Assembly (NCBI GenBank): GCA_014237395.1
Contig: JABZFP010000015.1
Location: forward strand, 99,960 to 163,959
Direction: 5' to 3'
Length of the DNA stretch: 64,000 nt
Source: Desulfobacteraceae bacterium
Lineage (GTDB): Bacteria; Desulfobacterota; Desulfobacteria; Desulfobacterales; UBA5852
Positions within the stretch are counted from its first letter, which is position 1. Each line of letters starts with the position of its first letter. The notes below the pieces were generated by a model. That model worked only from the letters and a program-made list of their open reading frames with translations, was not told the origin of the DNA and ran no database searches. Positions 26,942 to 35,568 of the stretch are shown here, piece by piece. The position numbers and the translations under genes were made by a program.

Positions 26942-27796
26942 TCAAAAACCGGCCGGAGTCGCCCTCAGACCAACCTCTATATAAGGCCGGTTAATTCCTT
27001 CCGGATGCGGTGCCACCGGACTGGTTTTTTTGATAGCCCGTACGGCAGATTCATCAAGATAGCGATTGCCGGATGGCGTAACGATTTTGATATCCGTGAT
27101 TTCACCGCTAGGAAGGATTCGAAACGTGATCTCCGTTACCAATTGGTCATCTGCACCTGATAGCTGCTGAGAATAAGCCCAATTTTGGGACACCGCTAAT
27201 GCCGCTTCAATCTTGTAATTGTCAATACGGCTCAAAATAGCGGCACCACCGCCCCCACCGCCTCCGCCCGTGGTGGCGCCGGCTCCGGCAGTGGCGCGTG
27301 TTTTTTCCTGGGTCGCCACTTTGCTGCGCATGGATTCGATGGCTTTGGACACCTTGCTCTGGCTCGGTTTGGCGGCTGGTGGCGTTGGTTGCTGGACGAC
27401 GGGCTTTTTGATCTTGTCTTTTTTAATCGTCTTTTTCTTGAGGGAGTGGACCACTTTTTCAGGTTTGGGCTTTGGCGCGACCGGCACCGGGTCCGGCTTG
27501 GGCGTGGGAATCGTCACCGCCTCGGGGGGAGGCGCTTCCGGTTTTACGGCGGGCGCCGTTTGGGGTTCCACCACCGGGGCGACGGGAGCGGGCTCGCCGG
27601 CCGGCAGGGACACCAGATCGACGCTGATGGCCCGGGGGGCTAAAAATCGGTGCGATGACATGAAGGAGGTCGGCATAAAGGTCATCACCGCAAAGAACAC
27701 CAGATGGCATAAAGCGGAGACGAGGAACATCCCGAAAACCTTGCGGGTATCCTGACCCGAATCCAACACCATGGCTTGCCGGCTGTCGTCATGCAT
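26942..27796 (-). CDS. tolA: TolA/TonB-type energy-coupling protein
   Basis: 284 residues. A single N-terminal membrane helix (about 20-42), a Pro/Lys/Ala-rich rod (about 55-175) with KPKPEKVVHSLKKK, a Gly run (GGGGGGGG, about 185), and a TonB C-terminal domain (about 200-284) with ILPSGEITDIKIVTPSG. The fold is closer to TonB than to E. coli TolA, but the tolQ-R-A-B-pal context makes it the TolA of this system. A GTG start 24 bases upstream is possible; the ATG at 27796 with AGGA before it is better. Confidence 0.88.
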   Translation of the reverse strand: MHDDSRQAMVLDSGQDTRKVFGMFLVSALCHLVFFAVMTFMPTSFMSSHRFLAPRAISVDLVSLPAGEPAPVAPVVEPQTAPAVKPEAPPPEAVTIPTPKPDPVPVAPKPKPEKVVHSLKKKTIKKDKIKKPVVQQPTPPAAKPSQSKVSKAIESMRSKVATQEKTRATAGAGATTGGGGGGGGAAILSRIDNYKIEAALAVSQNWAYSQQLSGADDQLVTEITFRILPSGEITDIKIVTPSGNRYLDESAVRAIKKTSPVAPHPEGINRPYIEVGLRATPAGF

Positions 27797-27823
27797 TCCT
27801 GGAATACCTGTATACCGCACCCC

Positions 27824-28243
27824 CTATTGAGGGGGTGTCTCCGGTACCGGCAAGGTGACCATGCCCAGTTTGGCAACACCGGTGCCCCTGATCTCGGACA
27901 TGATCTGCATCACCACCCCGTACGGAATCGTCTTGTCCGCTTTGAGATAGACGGTTCGATCCTGACGGGCTTCCAGCACCTTGGTCAGTTTGGTCGCAAA
28001 AATATCCCGGCCGGTTTTAAAATCGTTGATAAAGACCTGCCCATCCTTGTCAATGGTGACCACCAGGGGCTCTTTTTCCGACTCCAGCGGCTGGGCCGTG
28101 GTTTCCGGCAAATCGACATTGACCCCTTCCACCATCATCGGGGCCGTCACCATAAAGATGATCAGCAATACCAGCATCACATCCACGAAGGGCGTGACAT
28201 TGATTTCCCCCATGAAACCACTGTCTTTTCCGCCGACTTGCAT
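27824..28243 (-). CDS. tolR: Biopolymer transport protein TolR/ExbD
   Basis: 139 residues. A short N-terminal stretch GEINVTPFVDVMLVLLIIF holds the proton-pathway Asp (VDVMLVLL) and the single membrane helix. The periplasmic ExbD domain follows with LPETTAQPL, VTIDKDGQVFIN and VYLKADKTIPYGVVMQIM. It works with TolQ as the ion-driven motor. It overlaps tolQ by one base (TGATG) with AAGGAGG before it. Confidence 0.96.
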   Translation of the reverse strand: MQVGGKDSGFMGEINVTPFVDVMLVLLIIFMVTAPMMVEGVNVDLPETTAQPLESEKEPLVVTIDKDGQVFINDFKTGRDIFATKLTKVLEARQDRTVYLKADKTIPYGVVMQIMSEIRGTGVAKLGMVTLPVPETPPQ

Positions 28244-28971
28244 CAGTCGCCTCCTTGCCCCCGAAAGATATCCCGTTCCACGACATTCAGAAAATCGGCC
28301 GAAAAACTGATCAGTTCGGATTCCAGGGTTCGAATTTTGCTCATGTAAAAGTTGAACGCAATAACCGCCGGAATCGCGGCAGCCAACCCGACAGCCGTTG
28401 CCACCAGCGCTTCGGAAATGCCGGGGGCCACAACAGCCAGACTGGCCGACCCCATCTGGCCGATCCCGTGGAAGGAATTCATGATGCCCCAGACCGTACC
28501 GAAAAGACCGATAAACGGCGTGGTGTTGCCGGTTGTCGCCAGAAAGGGCACCATCTGGGTCATGCGGGTGGTCTCGGTATTGATGGCACGCCGTAAAGCC
28601 CGTTTGACATTATCGATGCCGCCCGTGCGTGCCCCCAATGACGCCTTTTCGGATGGACCCCGGCCGGCATCGGCCACCGGGCCCTGCTTGCTGAGTTTGC
28701 GCAATTCGAGATAGGCGACACGAAAGATGCGCGCCACCGGGCTGCCCTGCAGCTGTTTGGACTTGGTGAAGGCATCCGTGAGATCCCGGCTCTTCCAGAA
28801 AAACTCGATAAACAGGGCCGACTCACGAAAGGCCCGGCGCATGTAGCGATACTTTATCAGGATAATCGCCCAAGAGGTAATGGAAAAGAGCACCAGCAGC
28901 AGCAAAACCAGTTGAACCACCAGCCCGGCGTTCAGAACCATGTGCAGAATGTCAATTTTTGCAGAACCCAT
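28243..28971 (-). CDS. tolQ: Proton channel TolQ/ExbB family
   Basis: 242 residues with three hydrophobic helices: about 20-42, 140-165 and 180-202. Conserved core: FLATTGNTTPFIGLFGTVWGIMNSF, then APGISEALVATAVGLAAAIPAVIAFN with the typical Thr/Ala face of the channel. The loop between helices 1 and 2 is longer than in E. coli (insert about residues 95-120, GPVADAGRGPSEKASLG). GGAGAG precedes the ATG. First gene of the Tol-Pal operon. Confidence 0.96.
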   Translation of the reverse strand: MGSAKIDILHMVLNAGLVVQLVLLLLVLFSITSWAIILIKYRYMRRAFRESALFIEFFWKSRDLTDAFTKSKQLQGSPVARIFRVAYLELRKLSKQGPVADAGRGPSEKASLGARTGGIDNVKRALRRAINTETTRMTQMVPFLATTGNTTPFIGLFGTVWGIMNSFHGIGQMGSASLAVVAPGISEALVATAVGLAAAIPAVIAFNFYMSKIRTLESELISFSADFLNVVERDIFRGQGGD

Positions 28972-29049
28972 TGATCTCTCCGAATGTCATCGTTTACGGG
29001 CGCTATCGGCCCAACGCGTCCAGGCGCGAACGCGGCTATAAATTGAAGA

Positions 29050-29078
29050 ACGCTATCCAAATTGCGGAAAGGTGTCAA
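29050..29078 (-). promoter_or_regulatory. Possible promoter of tolQRAB-pal
   Basis: TTGACA (29073-29078 on the minus strand), 17-base spacer, TAGCGT (29050-29055), about 80 bases upstream of tolQ. The -35 is perfect; the -10 is weak. It sits in a 286-base divergent region that holds no other gene. Confidence 0.5.
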
Positions 29079-29257
29079 CTGCTTTGGTTGCTGTCCGGCA
29101 GGGAACAAATTGTCGGACTATAACCATACCGAAATCCGTGGCATATACGAGGTCACCGTGGTGCGTTAGCCGGTCGTTGCATTTCACCCCAACAACTCGT
29201 AAAAGGTGTTTTAAATGGATTATAGCAGCAATCACCCGGAAGGAGAACCGAATCTTT

Positions 29258-29827
29258 ATGAAACACATCGCGCAGCTGCTGTTTGAAGCCTGCAGCCTGA
29301 AACGGCTGCCACGTTCCGGCTATCAATTTTTGGGCGTCGGCCGTGAGTCGGTGGCCGAACACAGCTTCAGCACCACCTTTATTGCGTATGTCCTCAGCCA
29401 CATGGTTCCCGAAGCCGATGCCCGCAAGCTGATCACCATGAGTCTGGTCCATGATTTGCCGGAGGCCCGCGTCGGCGATCTGAATTACGTACAAAAATTC
29501 TATCTCCAGGCCGACGAAGGCGCCGCGGTGGATGACATGGTGCATGCGCTGCCCTTTGGCAGTGACCTGCGCGCCCTGATCGATGAATTCAACCAGGGGG
29601 CAAGCCTTGAAGCACGCCTCGCGCACGATGCCGACCAACTGGCGTTTCTGCTGGAACTTAAAGCGCTGGCCGACGTGGGACATGCCCCACCGGCGACGTG
29701 GATTCCCAACGTCCAGCAGCGCCTTCAAACGGATATCGGACGGTCGATGGCCGACAGCATTCTGTCGACATCCAGTGATATGTGGTGGCGTCAAAAATTT
29801 ATTGACAGATCCGACCATACCCAATAG
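29258..29827 (+). CDS. HD-domain phosphohydrolase, HDDC2/YfbR-type 5'-deoxynucleotidase
   Basis: 189 residues. HD metal site: EHSF (His), then VHDLPEARVGD (His-Asp) in the helical core, and HDADQLAFLLE later, which is the HDDC2 pattern. Family members dephosphorylate 5'-deoxynucleotides. The ATG at 29258 has AGGAG about nine bases before it. The gene lies alone between the divergent tolQ gene and the frd/sdh operon; no operon partner is evident. Confidence 0.9.
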   Translation: MKHIAQLLFEACSLKRLPRSGYQFLGVGRESVAEHSFSTTFIAYVLSHMVPEADARKLITMSLVHDLPEARVGDLNYVQKFYLQADEGAAVDDMVHALPFGSDLRALIDEFNQGASLEARLAHDADQLAFLLELKALADVGHAPPATWIPNVQQRLQTDIGRSMADSILSTSSDMWWRQKFIDRSDHTQ

Positions 29828-30104
29828 AGGTTGAATCTTGTTTATTAAATTGTCGGGATTCGGTGTCCAAGCCCAACATCGGCCGCTAAAAAGCCCGGCG
29901 AGTAGGAAACCATGTTTCAGACCCCTTTCAACCGAATAATGACCTTGCCCTTACCGAATTGCACCTGTCCTTCCCCAATCGATCATCGCCTTATCCGGCT
30001 ATATCTGACGTCAGGCGGCACGGCTTCAACGGCGGGTTTGAACCTGAAGACGACAATACCGTTTCCTTTTATTGACCCTTAAACGTTTGGAGAGATCGCA
30101 AACA

Positions 30105-30752
30105 ATGAAATGGTTGACCACAACCCTCGGCACATCCATCGGTAAAAAACTGATGATGGCGGCTACCGGTCTGAGCTTCATCGGATTTCTCGCGGTCCAC
30201 CTGGCTGGTAACCTTACACTTTACGGCGGGGCAGATGCTTTCAACAGCTACGCCGAGCACCTGCATGCCCTGGGACCCCTTCTGGGGGTGGCGGAATTTG
30301 GATTATTGGGGCTGTTTTTGATTCATGTATTCAGCGGACTGATCATCTTCTGGCAAAACTTTAAGGCCCGCCCCACCCGGTATGCGGTAAATCGCAATCC
30401 CGGCGGGAAAACCATCGGTTCGGCCACCATGCCCTATACAGGACTTTTGATCCTGATGTTTATCCTCTTTCACCTGACCAATTTCAGCCGATTTTTTGTC
30501 GACCAGGGCGGTACGACCATCTTTCAGATCGTATCCACCGCTTTTCAGAACCCGGTCTATGTCGGCCTCTATGTGCTGGCCATGGTCATGATCGCCTTGC
30601 ATGTCAGCCACGGCTTCTGGAGCCTGTTTCAGACGTTCGGCCTGAACCATCCGAAATACATGCCCGCCATCAACACGGGCGGATTGATTCTGAGCCTGGT
30701 ATTCGGTTTGGGATTCGGGTTTCTGCCGATTTACATTGCGTTTATCGCCTAA
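30105..30752 (+). CDS. sdhC: Succinate dehydrogenase/fumarate reductase cytochrome b subunit
   Basis: 216 residues with five membrane helices of the B. subtilis/Wolinella type (di-haem b558). Conserved: SIGKKLMMAATGLSFIGFLAVHLAGN (helix I with His), FNSYAEHLH, FLIHVFSGLIIFW, LFHLTNFSRF and IALHVSHGFWSLF. The histidines fit the four ligands of two haems b. It exchanges electrons with menaquinone. The ATG at 30105 has GGAGAG before it. First of three genes, sdhC-A-B. Which direction the enzyme runs (fumarate reductase or succinate dehydrogenase) cannot be told from sequence. Confidence 0.93.
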   Translation: MKWLTTTLGTSIGKKLMMAATGLSFIGFLAVHLAGNLTLYGGADAFNSYAEHLHALGPLLGVAEFGLLGLFLIHVFSGLIIFWQNFKARPTRYAVNRNPGGKTIGSATMPYTGLLILMFILFHLTNFSRFFVDQGGTTIFQIVSTAFQNPVYVGLYVLAMVMIALHVSHGFWSLFQTFGLNHPKYMPAINTGGLILSLVFGLGFGFLPIYIAFIA

Positions 30753-30764
30753 GGAGGACTTTCA

Positions 30765-32678
30765 ATGCAGCTGGATGGAAAAACCCCAAGCGGCCCGCTC
30801 CAGGATAAATGGGACAAATACCGCTTTGAAACCAAACTGGTGAACCCGGCCAACAAACGCAAATATTCGGTCATCGTCGTGGGAACCGGCCTGGCCGGGA
30901 GCGCGGCCTCGGCCTCCCTGGCCGAGTTGGGCTACAACGTCAAAACCTTCTGTATCCAGGACAGCCCCCGCCGGGCGCACAGTATCGCGGCCCAGGGCGG
31001 CATCAATGCCGCCAAAAATTACCCCAATGACGGCGACAGCATTTGGCGCCTGTTTTACGACACCATCAAGGGCGGTGATTTCCGCGCCCGGGAAGCAAAC
31101 GTCTATCGCCTGGCCCAGGTGAGCAACAGCATCATCGATCAATGTGTCGCCCAGGGCGTTCCTTTTGCCCGGGAATACGGTGGCATGCTGGCCAATCGCA
31201 GTTTCGGCGGCGCCCAGGTATCGCGCACCTTCTATGCCCGGGGACAAACCGGCCAACAGCTTTTACTGGGGGCCTACAGCGCCCTTTCGCGGCAGATCGG
31301 GACGGGTAAAGTCGAGATGTTCACCCGCCGCGAGCTGGTGGATATTGTCATCGTGCAGGACAAAGCCCGGGGTATCATCGTCCGCAACCTCATTACCGGT
31401 GAAATGGAACGGCATGCCGCGGATGCGGTCGTCCTGGCCACCGGCGGCTACGGCACGGTGTTCTACCTTTCCACCATGGCCGATTCCTGCAACGTCGGGG
31501 CGGCCTTCAAAGCCTATAAAAAAGGGGCGCTGTTTGCCAACCCGTGCTTTACGCAAATCCACCCCACCTGCATTCCCCATACGAGCGACTATCAGGCCAA
31601 GCTGACCCTGATGAGTGAAAGCCTGCGGAACGATGGCCGGGTCTGGGTTCCCAAAGATTCCAATGACAACCGCCGCCCCAACCAGATTCCCGAAGAAGAA
31701 CGCCGGTATTTCCTGGAAGAGAAGTATCCCAGTTTCGGCAACCTGGTGCCGCGTGACGTGGCCAGCCGCAACGCCAAGGAGATGTGCGACGCCGGCCTGG
31801 GGGTGGGGGCAACCGGTTACGCCGTATACCTCGATTTCGCCGATGCCATCAAACGGGACGGCAAAGATGTCATCCAGCGCAAATACGGCAATCTTTTCGA
31901 CATGTACCGCAACATTACGGATGACAACCCTTACGAAACACCCATGATGATCTATCCAGCCTCCCACTACACCATGGGCGGCCTCTGGGTCGATTATGAA
32001 CTGCAGACCACCATTCCCGGGTTGTTCTCCCTGGGAGAAAGCAACTTTTCAGATCATGGCGCCAACCGGCTGGGGGCCAGCGCCCTCATGCAGGGTCTGG
32101 CCGACGGCTACTTTGTCATTCCTTACACGATCGGCCCCTACCTGGCCACCAACGGCGTGTCTGATATTACCGAAAACCATCAGGCCTTTCGCGATGCCGC
32201 CCAGAAAGCGCTGGAACACGATCAGAAGCTGCTGGCCATCAACGGCAAGCAGACCGTGCGGGAAATTCATGTCAAGCTCGGTAAAATTATGGAGGAACAC
32301 GTGGGCATGGCCCGCAACGCCGCCGGCCTGAAACAGGCCATCGAGGAAATTCAGGGCTTGCGTGAAGACTTCTGGAAAGATGTCAAAGTACCGGGAACAG
32401 CCTCCGATTATAATCTCAGCCTGCAAAAGGCCGGCCGACTGGCGGATTTTCTCGAGTTCGCGGAAGTCATGGCCCTAGATGCGCTGGAGCGGGACGAGTC
32501 CTGCGGGTGCCATCTCAGGGAAGAACACCAGACGGAAGAAAACGAAGCCAAACGTGACGACGACGGCTATTGTCACGTCGCCGCTTGGGAATACGATGGC
32601 TACGGCAATACGCCGAAGTTTCACAAAGAGCCTCTGGTATTTGAGAATGTCGCCTTAACGCAAAGGAGCTACAAGTGA
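30765..32678 (+). CDS. sdhA: Succinate dehydrogenase/fumarate reductase flavoprotein subunit
   Basis: 637 residues. FAD-binding [10 protein letters not shown] (about residue 41) and [13 protein letters not shown], whose His carries covalent FAD. Substrate-site features follow: [22 protein letters not shown], and [10 protein letters not shown] then [20 protein letters not shown]. The C-terminal part has the active-site and capping segments. Length and the absence of a signal peptide fit the B. subtilis/Bacteroidetes type. A GTG of the next gene overlaps its stop. Confidence 0.97.
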   Translation: MQLDGKTPSGPLQDKWDKYRFETKLVNPANKRKYSVIVVGTGLAGSAASASLAELGYNVKTFCIQDSPRRAHSIAAQGGINAAKNYPNDGDSIWRLFYDTIKGGDFRAREANVYRLAQVSNSIIDQCVAQGVPFAREYGGMLANRSFGGAQVSRTFYARGQTGQQLLLGAYSALSRQIGTGKVEMFTRRELVDIVIVQDKARGIIVRNLITGEMERHAADAVVLATGGYGTVFYLSTMADSCNVGAAFKAYKKGALFANPCFTQIHPTCIPHTSDYQAKLTLMSESLRNDGRVWVPKDSNDNRRPNQIPEEERRYFLEEKYPSFGNLVPRDVASRNAKEMCDAGLGVGATGYAVYLDFADAIKRDGKDVIQRKYGNLFDMYRNITDDNPYETPMMIYPASHYTMGGLWVDYELQTTIPGLFSLGESNFSDHGANRLGASALMQGLADGYFVIPYTIGPYLATNGVSDITENHQAFRDAAQKALEHDQKLLAINGKQTVREIHVKLGKIMEEHVGMARNAAGLKQAIEEIQGLREDFWKDVKVPGTASDYNLSLQKAGRLADFLEFAEVMALDALERDESCGCHLREEHQTEENEAKRDDDGYCHVAAWEYDGYGNTPKFHKEPLVFENVALTQRSYK

Positions 32679-33451
32679 CAACGACGGAAGAGCACACCAT
32701 CAATATAACGCTGAAAGTCTGGCGTCAAAAAGGCCCCCGGGACAAGGGGCGCTTTGAAACCATCCCCGTCCAGAATGTGGAAACCCACACGTCGTTTCTG
32801 GAGATGCTGGACCTGGTCAACGAAAAACTGACCCATGAAGGCAAAGAACCGATCGCTTTCGACAATGACTGCCGGGAGGGAATCTGCGGAACCTGCGGCT
32901 GCGTGGTGGACGGTGTACCCCATGGCCCCCAGAAAGCCATGACCCTCTGCCAGCTGCACATGCGCAAGTTTTCCAATGGCGACGTCATCGCCGTGGAACC
33001 TTGGCGGGCAAGAGCCTTCAAGGTTATCAAAGACCTGATGGTCGATCGCAGTCCCCTGGACAAAATCATTCAGTCCGGCGGCTATGTATCCGTCAATACG
33101 GGATCCCCCCAGGACGCCAATGCCATTCCGGTGCCCATGGACGTGGCCGAAAAGGCCATGGATGCCGCCGCCTGCATCGGTTGCGGGGCCTGTGTCGCCG
33201 CCTGTCCGAATGCCTCCGCCATGTTGTTTGTGAGCGCCAAGGTCTCCCAGCTGGCATTATTGCCCCAGGGGAAACCGGAAGCCGCCGAGCGGGCCATCTC
33301 GATGGTAAAAGCCATGGACGATCTTCTTTTCGGCAATTGCTCCAACCACCGCGTTTGTGAAGCGGTGTGCCCCAAGGAGATCTCCATCATCAATATTGCC
33401 CGCCTGAACCGGGAATTCATAAAAGCGGGTTTTGCTTCTGAAGCGGTTTAA
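32675..33451 (+). CDS. sdhB: Succinate dehydrogenase/fumarate reductase iron-sulfur subunit
   Basis: 258 residues. The N-terminal plant-type [2Fe-2S] site is [11 protein letters not shown] with a fourth Cys in TLCQLH. The C-terminal domain has [12 protein letters not shown] for [4Fe-4S] and [12 protein letters not shown] for [3Fe-4S]. Start is GTG at 32675, overlapping the sdhA stop by four bases, with AAAGGAG before it. It relays electrons between flavin and the cytochrome b subunit. Confidence 0.97.
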   Translation: MTTTEEHTINITLKVWRQKGPRDKGRFETIPVQNVETHTSFLEMLDLVNEKLTHEGKEPIAFDNDCREGICGTCGCVVDGVPHGPQKAMTLCQLHMRKFSNGDVIAVEPWRARAFKVIKDLMVDRSPLDKIIQSGGYVSVNTGSPQDANAIPVPMDVAEKAMDAAACIGCGACVAACPNASAMLFVSAKVSQLALLPQGKPEAAERAISMVKAMDDLLFGNCSNHRVCEAVCPKEISIINIARLNREFIKAGFASEAV

Positions 33452-33472
33452 TCCGCTGTCCACACCGGCCTT

Positions 33473-33507
33473 CCGGCTGGCGGGCAAATCGCTGCCCTGC
33501 CAGCCGG
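33473..33507 (+). terminator. Stem-loop after sdhCAB
   Basis: Stem CCGGCTGGC / GCCAGCCGG continued by GGGCA / TGCCC with one bulged base and a six-base loop, starting 22 bases after the sdhB stop. No T run follows, so it is either an mRNA 3'-end protecting hairpin or a weak or Rho-type terminator. The remaining 120 bases before mscS hold nothing else recognised. Confidence 0.5.
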
Positions 33508-33629
33508 GAGGCCGTGCTTCCCTCCCGCAAGGCCGGGAAACATCCAGGCTCGACCTTTCAAGCAGGCAGCCCGCGTGTTTTTTTCGCTGATAAACAAGGC
33601 GGTCATCACGCGCGCCAGGATAACATCGC

Positions 33630-34745
33630 ATGGACCACATCGACAATCTGCTTCGATGGCTGAAAGGACTTCCCGGCACCGACACCCCCCACGGACTGGC
33701 CGCCTACAAGGCGACCGCCGCCTTGCTGGGCATCCTGATCACCTGGCTATTGCTGAAATGGTTCCTTCAGCGGCTGAGCCGTCGCCTCCTGCGCTATCCT
33801 TTTTTTAAAGAAAACGAAAATGTCCTCAACGCCATCCGCAAGGCGGTTCGCTATGGCCTGGTGATAATCGCCGGCACTTACCTTGCCCGTTTGTTCGATC
33901 TGGCGCTCCTGGAAAAAATATTCCAGGGCGTTTTGATCGTCATGCTGGCGGCACCCGCTAAAGTCGTTCTGATTGGCGCTCTGACCTATCTGGAAAAGAA
34001 TGTCGCCGACCGCACCGACAACAAAGTGGATGACATTATTTTTGACCTCCTCAACCGTTTTTCTGGTGCGATTCTCTATGTCACCGCCATCATCCTGGCG
34101 TTGGATATCGTCGGCATCAATGTGATGCCGTTTATCGCCGGCGCCGGCGTGGCCGGAATCGCCATCGGATTTGCGGCCAAGGACACCCTGTCGAACCTTA
34201 TCGCGGGCGTACTGCTGATAATCGACCGTCCGTTCGAAATTGGCGACCGTATCGAGGTCTGGAGTGCCCCGGCCGGCAGCGCCTCCTGGGGGGACGTGGT
34301 CGACATCGGACTGCGGGCCACCAAGATCAAGACCACCGACAATATCGTCATCATCATTCCCAATAACGAAATTATGAAGCGCGATATCGTCAATTATACG
34401 ATTATCAGTTCGCTGATCCGTGTCAGGGTGAACATCGGCATCGCCTATGACGCCGACATCGATAAAGCCAAAAGCATCATTGTCGATGTTGCCCGGCAGA
34501 TGGACTGGATAGCCGATCCACCGGCGCCGAAGGTGGTCGTGCGCAATTTCAGCGAATCGGCCGTAGATCTACAGTTGCGTGTCTGGATCAGTGATGCGCG
34601 GCGGCGCATGGATACGATCTCCTTCGTGATTGACCGCGTCAAAGAAGCGTTCGACCGCGCCGGCATCGAAATTCCCTACCCCAAACGGGATATCAACGTT
34701 CGCTACACCGACTTCCCGGCGCAACCGCCCATCTCCGCAGACTGA
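33630..34745 (+). CDS. Small-conductance mechanosensitive channel (MscS family)
   Basis: 371 residues. Four hydrophobic helices (about 28-46, 75-95, 110-130, 143-160), then the pore helix and beta domain with FIAGAGVAGIAIGFAAKDTLS and the DRPFEIGDRIEV motif. The C-terminal alpha/beta domain follows (about 280-360) with PKVVVRNFSESAVDLQLRVW. Relieves turgor on osmotic downshock. It has an extra N-terminal helix compared with minimal MscS. AGGA precedes the ATG. Confidence 0.93.
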   Translation: MDHIDNLLRWLKGLPGTDTPHGLAAYKATAALLGILITWLLLKWFLQRLSRRLLRYPFFKENENVLNAIRKAVRYGLVIIAGTYLARLFDLALLEKIFQGVLIVMLAAPAKVVLIGALTYLEKNVADRTDNKVDDIIFDLLNRFSGAILYVTAIILALDIVGINVMPFIAGAGVAGIAIGFAAKDTLSNLIAGVLLIIDRPFEIGDRIEVWSAPAGSASWGDVVDIGLRATKIKTTDNIVIIIPNNEIMKRDIVNYTIISSLIRVRVNIGIAYDADIDKAKSIIVDVARQMDWIADPPAPKVVVRNFSESAVDLQLRVWISDARRRMDTISFVIDRVKEAFDRAGIEIPYPKRDINVRYTDFPAQPPISAD

Positions 34746-34802
34746 CATCCTGCCTCGGAAACGGCGTTCGAAATGGAAGCACCCGAGAAAAAATAATAAA
34801 AC

Positions 34803-34831
34803 TTGATTCCGTGGCCAAGAACAGTTATCGT
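34803..34831 (+). promoter_or_regulatory. Possible promoter of the HTH-EIIA / ClC / Usp cassette
   Basis: TTGATT (34803-34808), 17-base spacer, TATCGT (34826-34831), 39 bases upstream of the EIIA gene. An inverted repeat CGTTTA-ttt-TAAACG lies just after it (34834-34848). Moderate match only. Confidence 0.45.
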
Positions 34832-34869
34832 TTTCGTTTATTTTAAACGATCGTAATTGGGTTCGGGTC

Positions 34870-35565
34870 ATGAAACTCGGTGTTGAACAAATCGCCTGTG
34901 CGTTGGATCTGCCGCGGGGCAAAATCGAGCGCTGGATTCGCCAGGGCCGTATTCCTCTGGTGCAGCGCGATCATATCTGTACCTTCGATCAGCAGGTCTT
35001 GAAACGATGGGCGGCGCAGCACAACCTCGAATTCCGTCCCGAAAGACACCGTCCCGTTGAATGCCTTCTTTCCGAAGACGTCACCCTGGAAGCCGCACTG
35101 CGCAATGGCGGTATCCATTACGGCATCGAGGGCCGCCAGGTCATGGACGTGTTTCAGGCGGCCGTGGAACGCATCGAGGCGATCCCCGCGGCGGACAAAC
35201 CCCGCCTCGTTGAGAAACTGCTGGAGCGAGAAACGCTGACCTCGACCGGTATCGGAAAAGGCGTTGCCATACCGCACCCACGGGAGCCTGAATCCCTCGG
35301 TATTCAAACTTCCGCCGTCGCGGCCTGCTTTCTGGCGAATCCCGTCGAATTCCAGGCGCTGGACGGCCGTCCGGTCACCATCATGTTCATCCTGCTGTCC
35401 CCTTCGGTACGCCGCCATTTGCAGATTCTCTCCCGACTTTCGTTCTGCCTTCGCCAGGAAGCCTTTGTCACATTCTTAAAAAAGACCCCGGAGGCCGATG
35501 CCTTGATGAGCCGCCTCGGCAAAATGGAAGCCCTGTGCGAAAAAAGCGGTCAGCGGTCAGGCTAA
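34870..35565 (+). CDS. HTH (excisionase-like) - PTS EIIA-Ntr-like fusion protein
   Basis: 231 residues. The first ~55 residues look like a MerR/excisionase-type DNA-binding helix-turn-helix (GVEQIACALDLPRGKIERWI). Residues about 65-215 are an EIIA domain of the PtsN kind, with STGIGKGVAIPHPRE and the phospho-accepting His (H136). No other PTS gene is present in the window, so it is likely a regulator that senses the phosphorylation state rather than a sugar carrier. It is three bases from the ClC gene, and Usp follows, so it may control channel or stress functions (inference). Confidence 0.82.
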   Translation: MKLGVEQIACALDLPRGKIERWIRQGRIPLVQRDHICTFDQQVLKRWAAQHNLEFRPERHRPVECLLSEDVTLEAALRNGGIHYGIEGRQVMDVFQAAVERIEAIPAADKPRLVEKLLERETLTSTGIGKGVAIPHPREPESLGIQTSAVAACFLANPVEFQALDGRPVTIMFILLSPSVRRHLQILSRLSFCLRQEAFVTFLKKTPEADALMSRLGKMEALCEKSGQRSG

Positions 35566-35568
35566 CGC

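Noticed and set aside
30005..30014. Perfect ten-base palindrome CTGACGTCAG upstream of sdhC
   Set aside because: Short, no half-site repeats around it and no known matching regulator; chance occurrence is likely.
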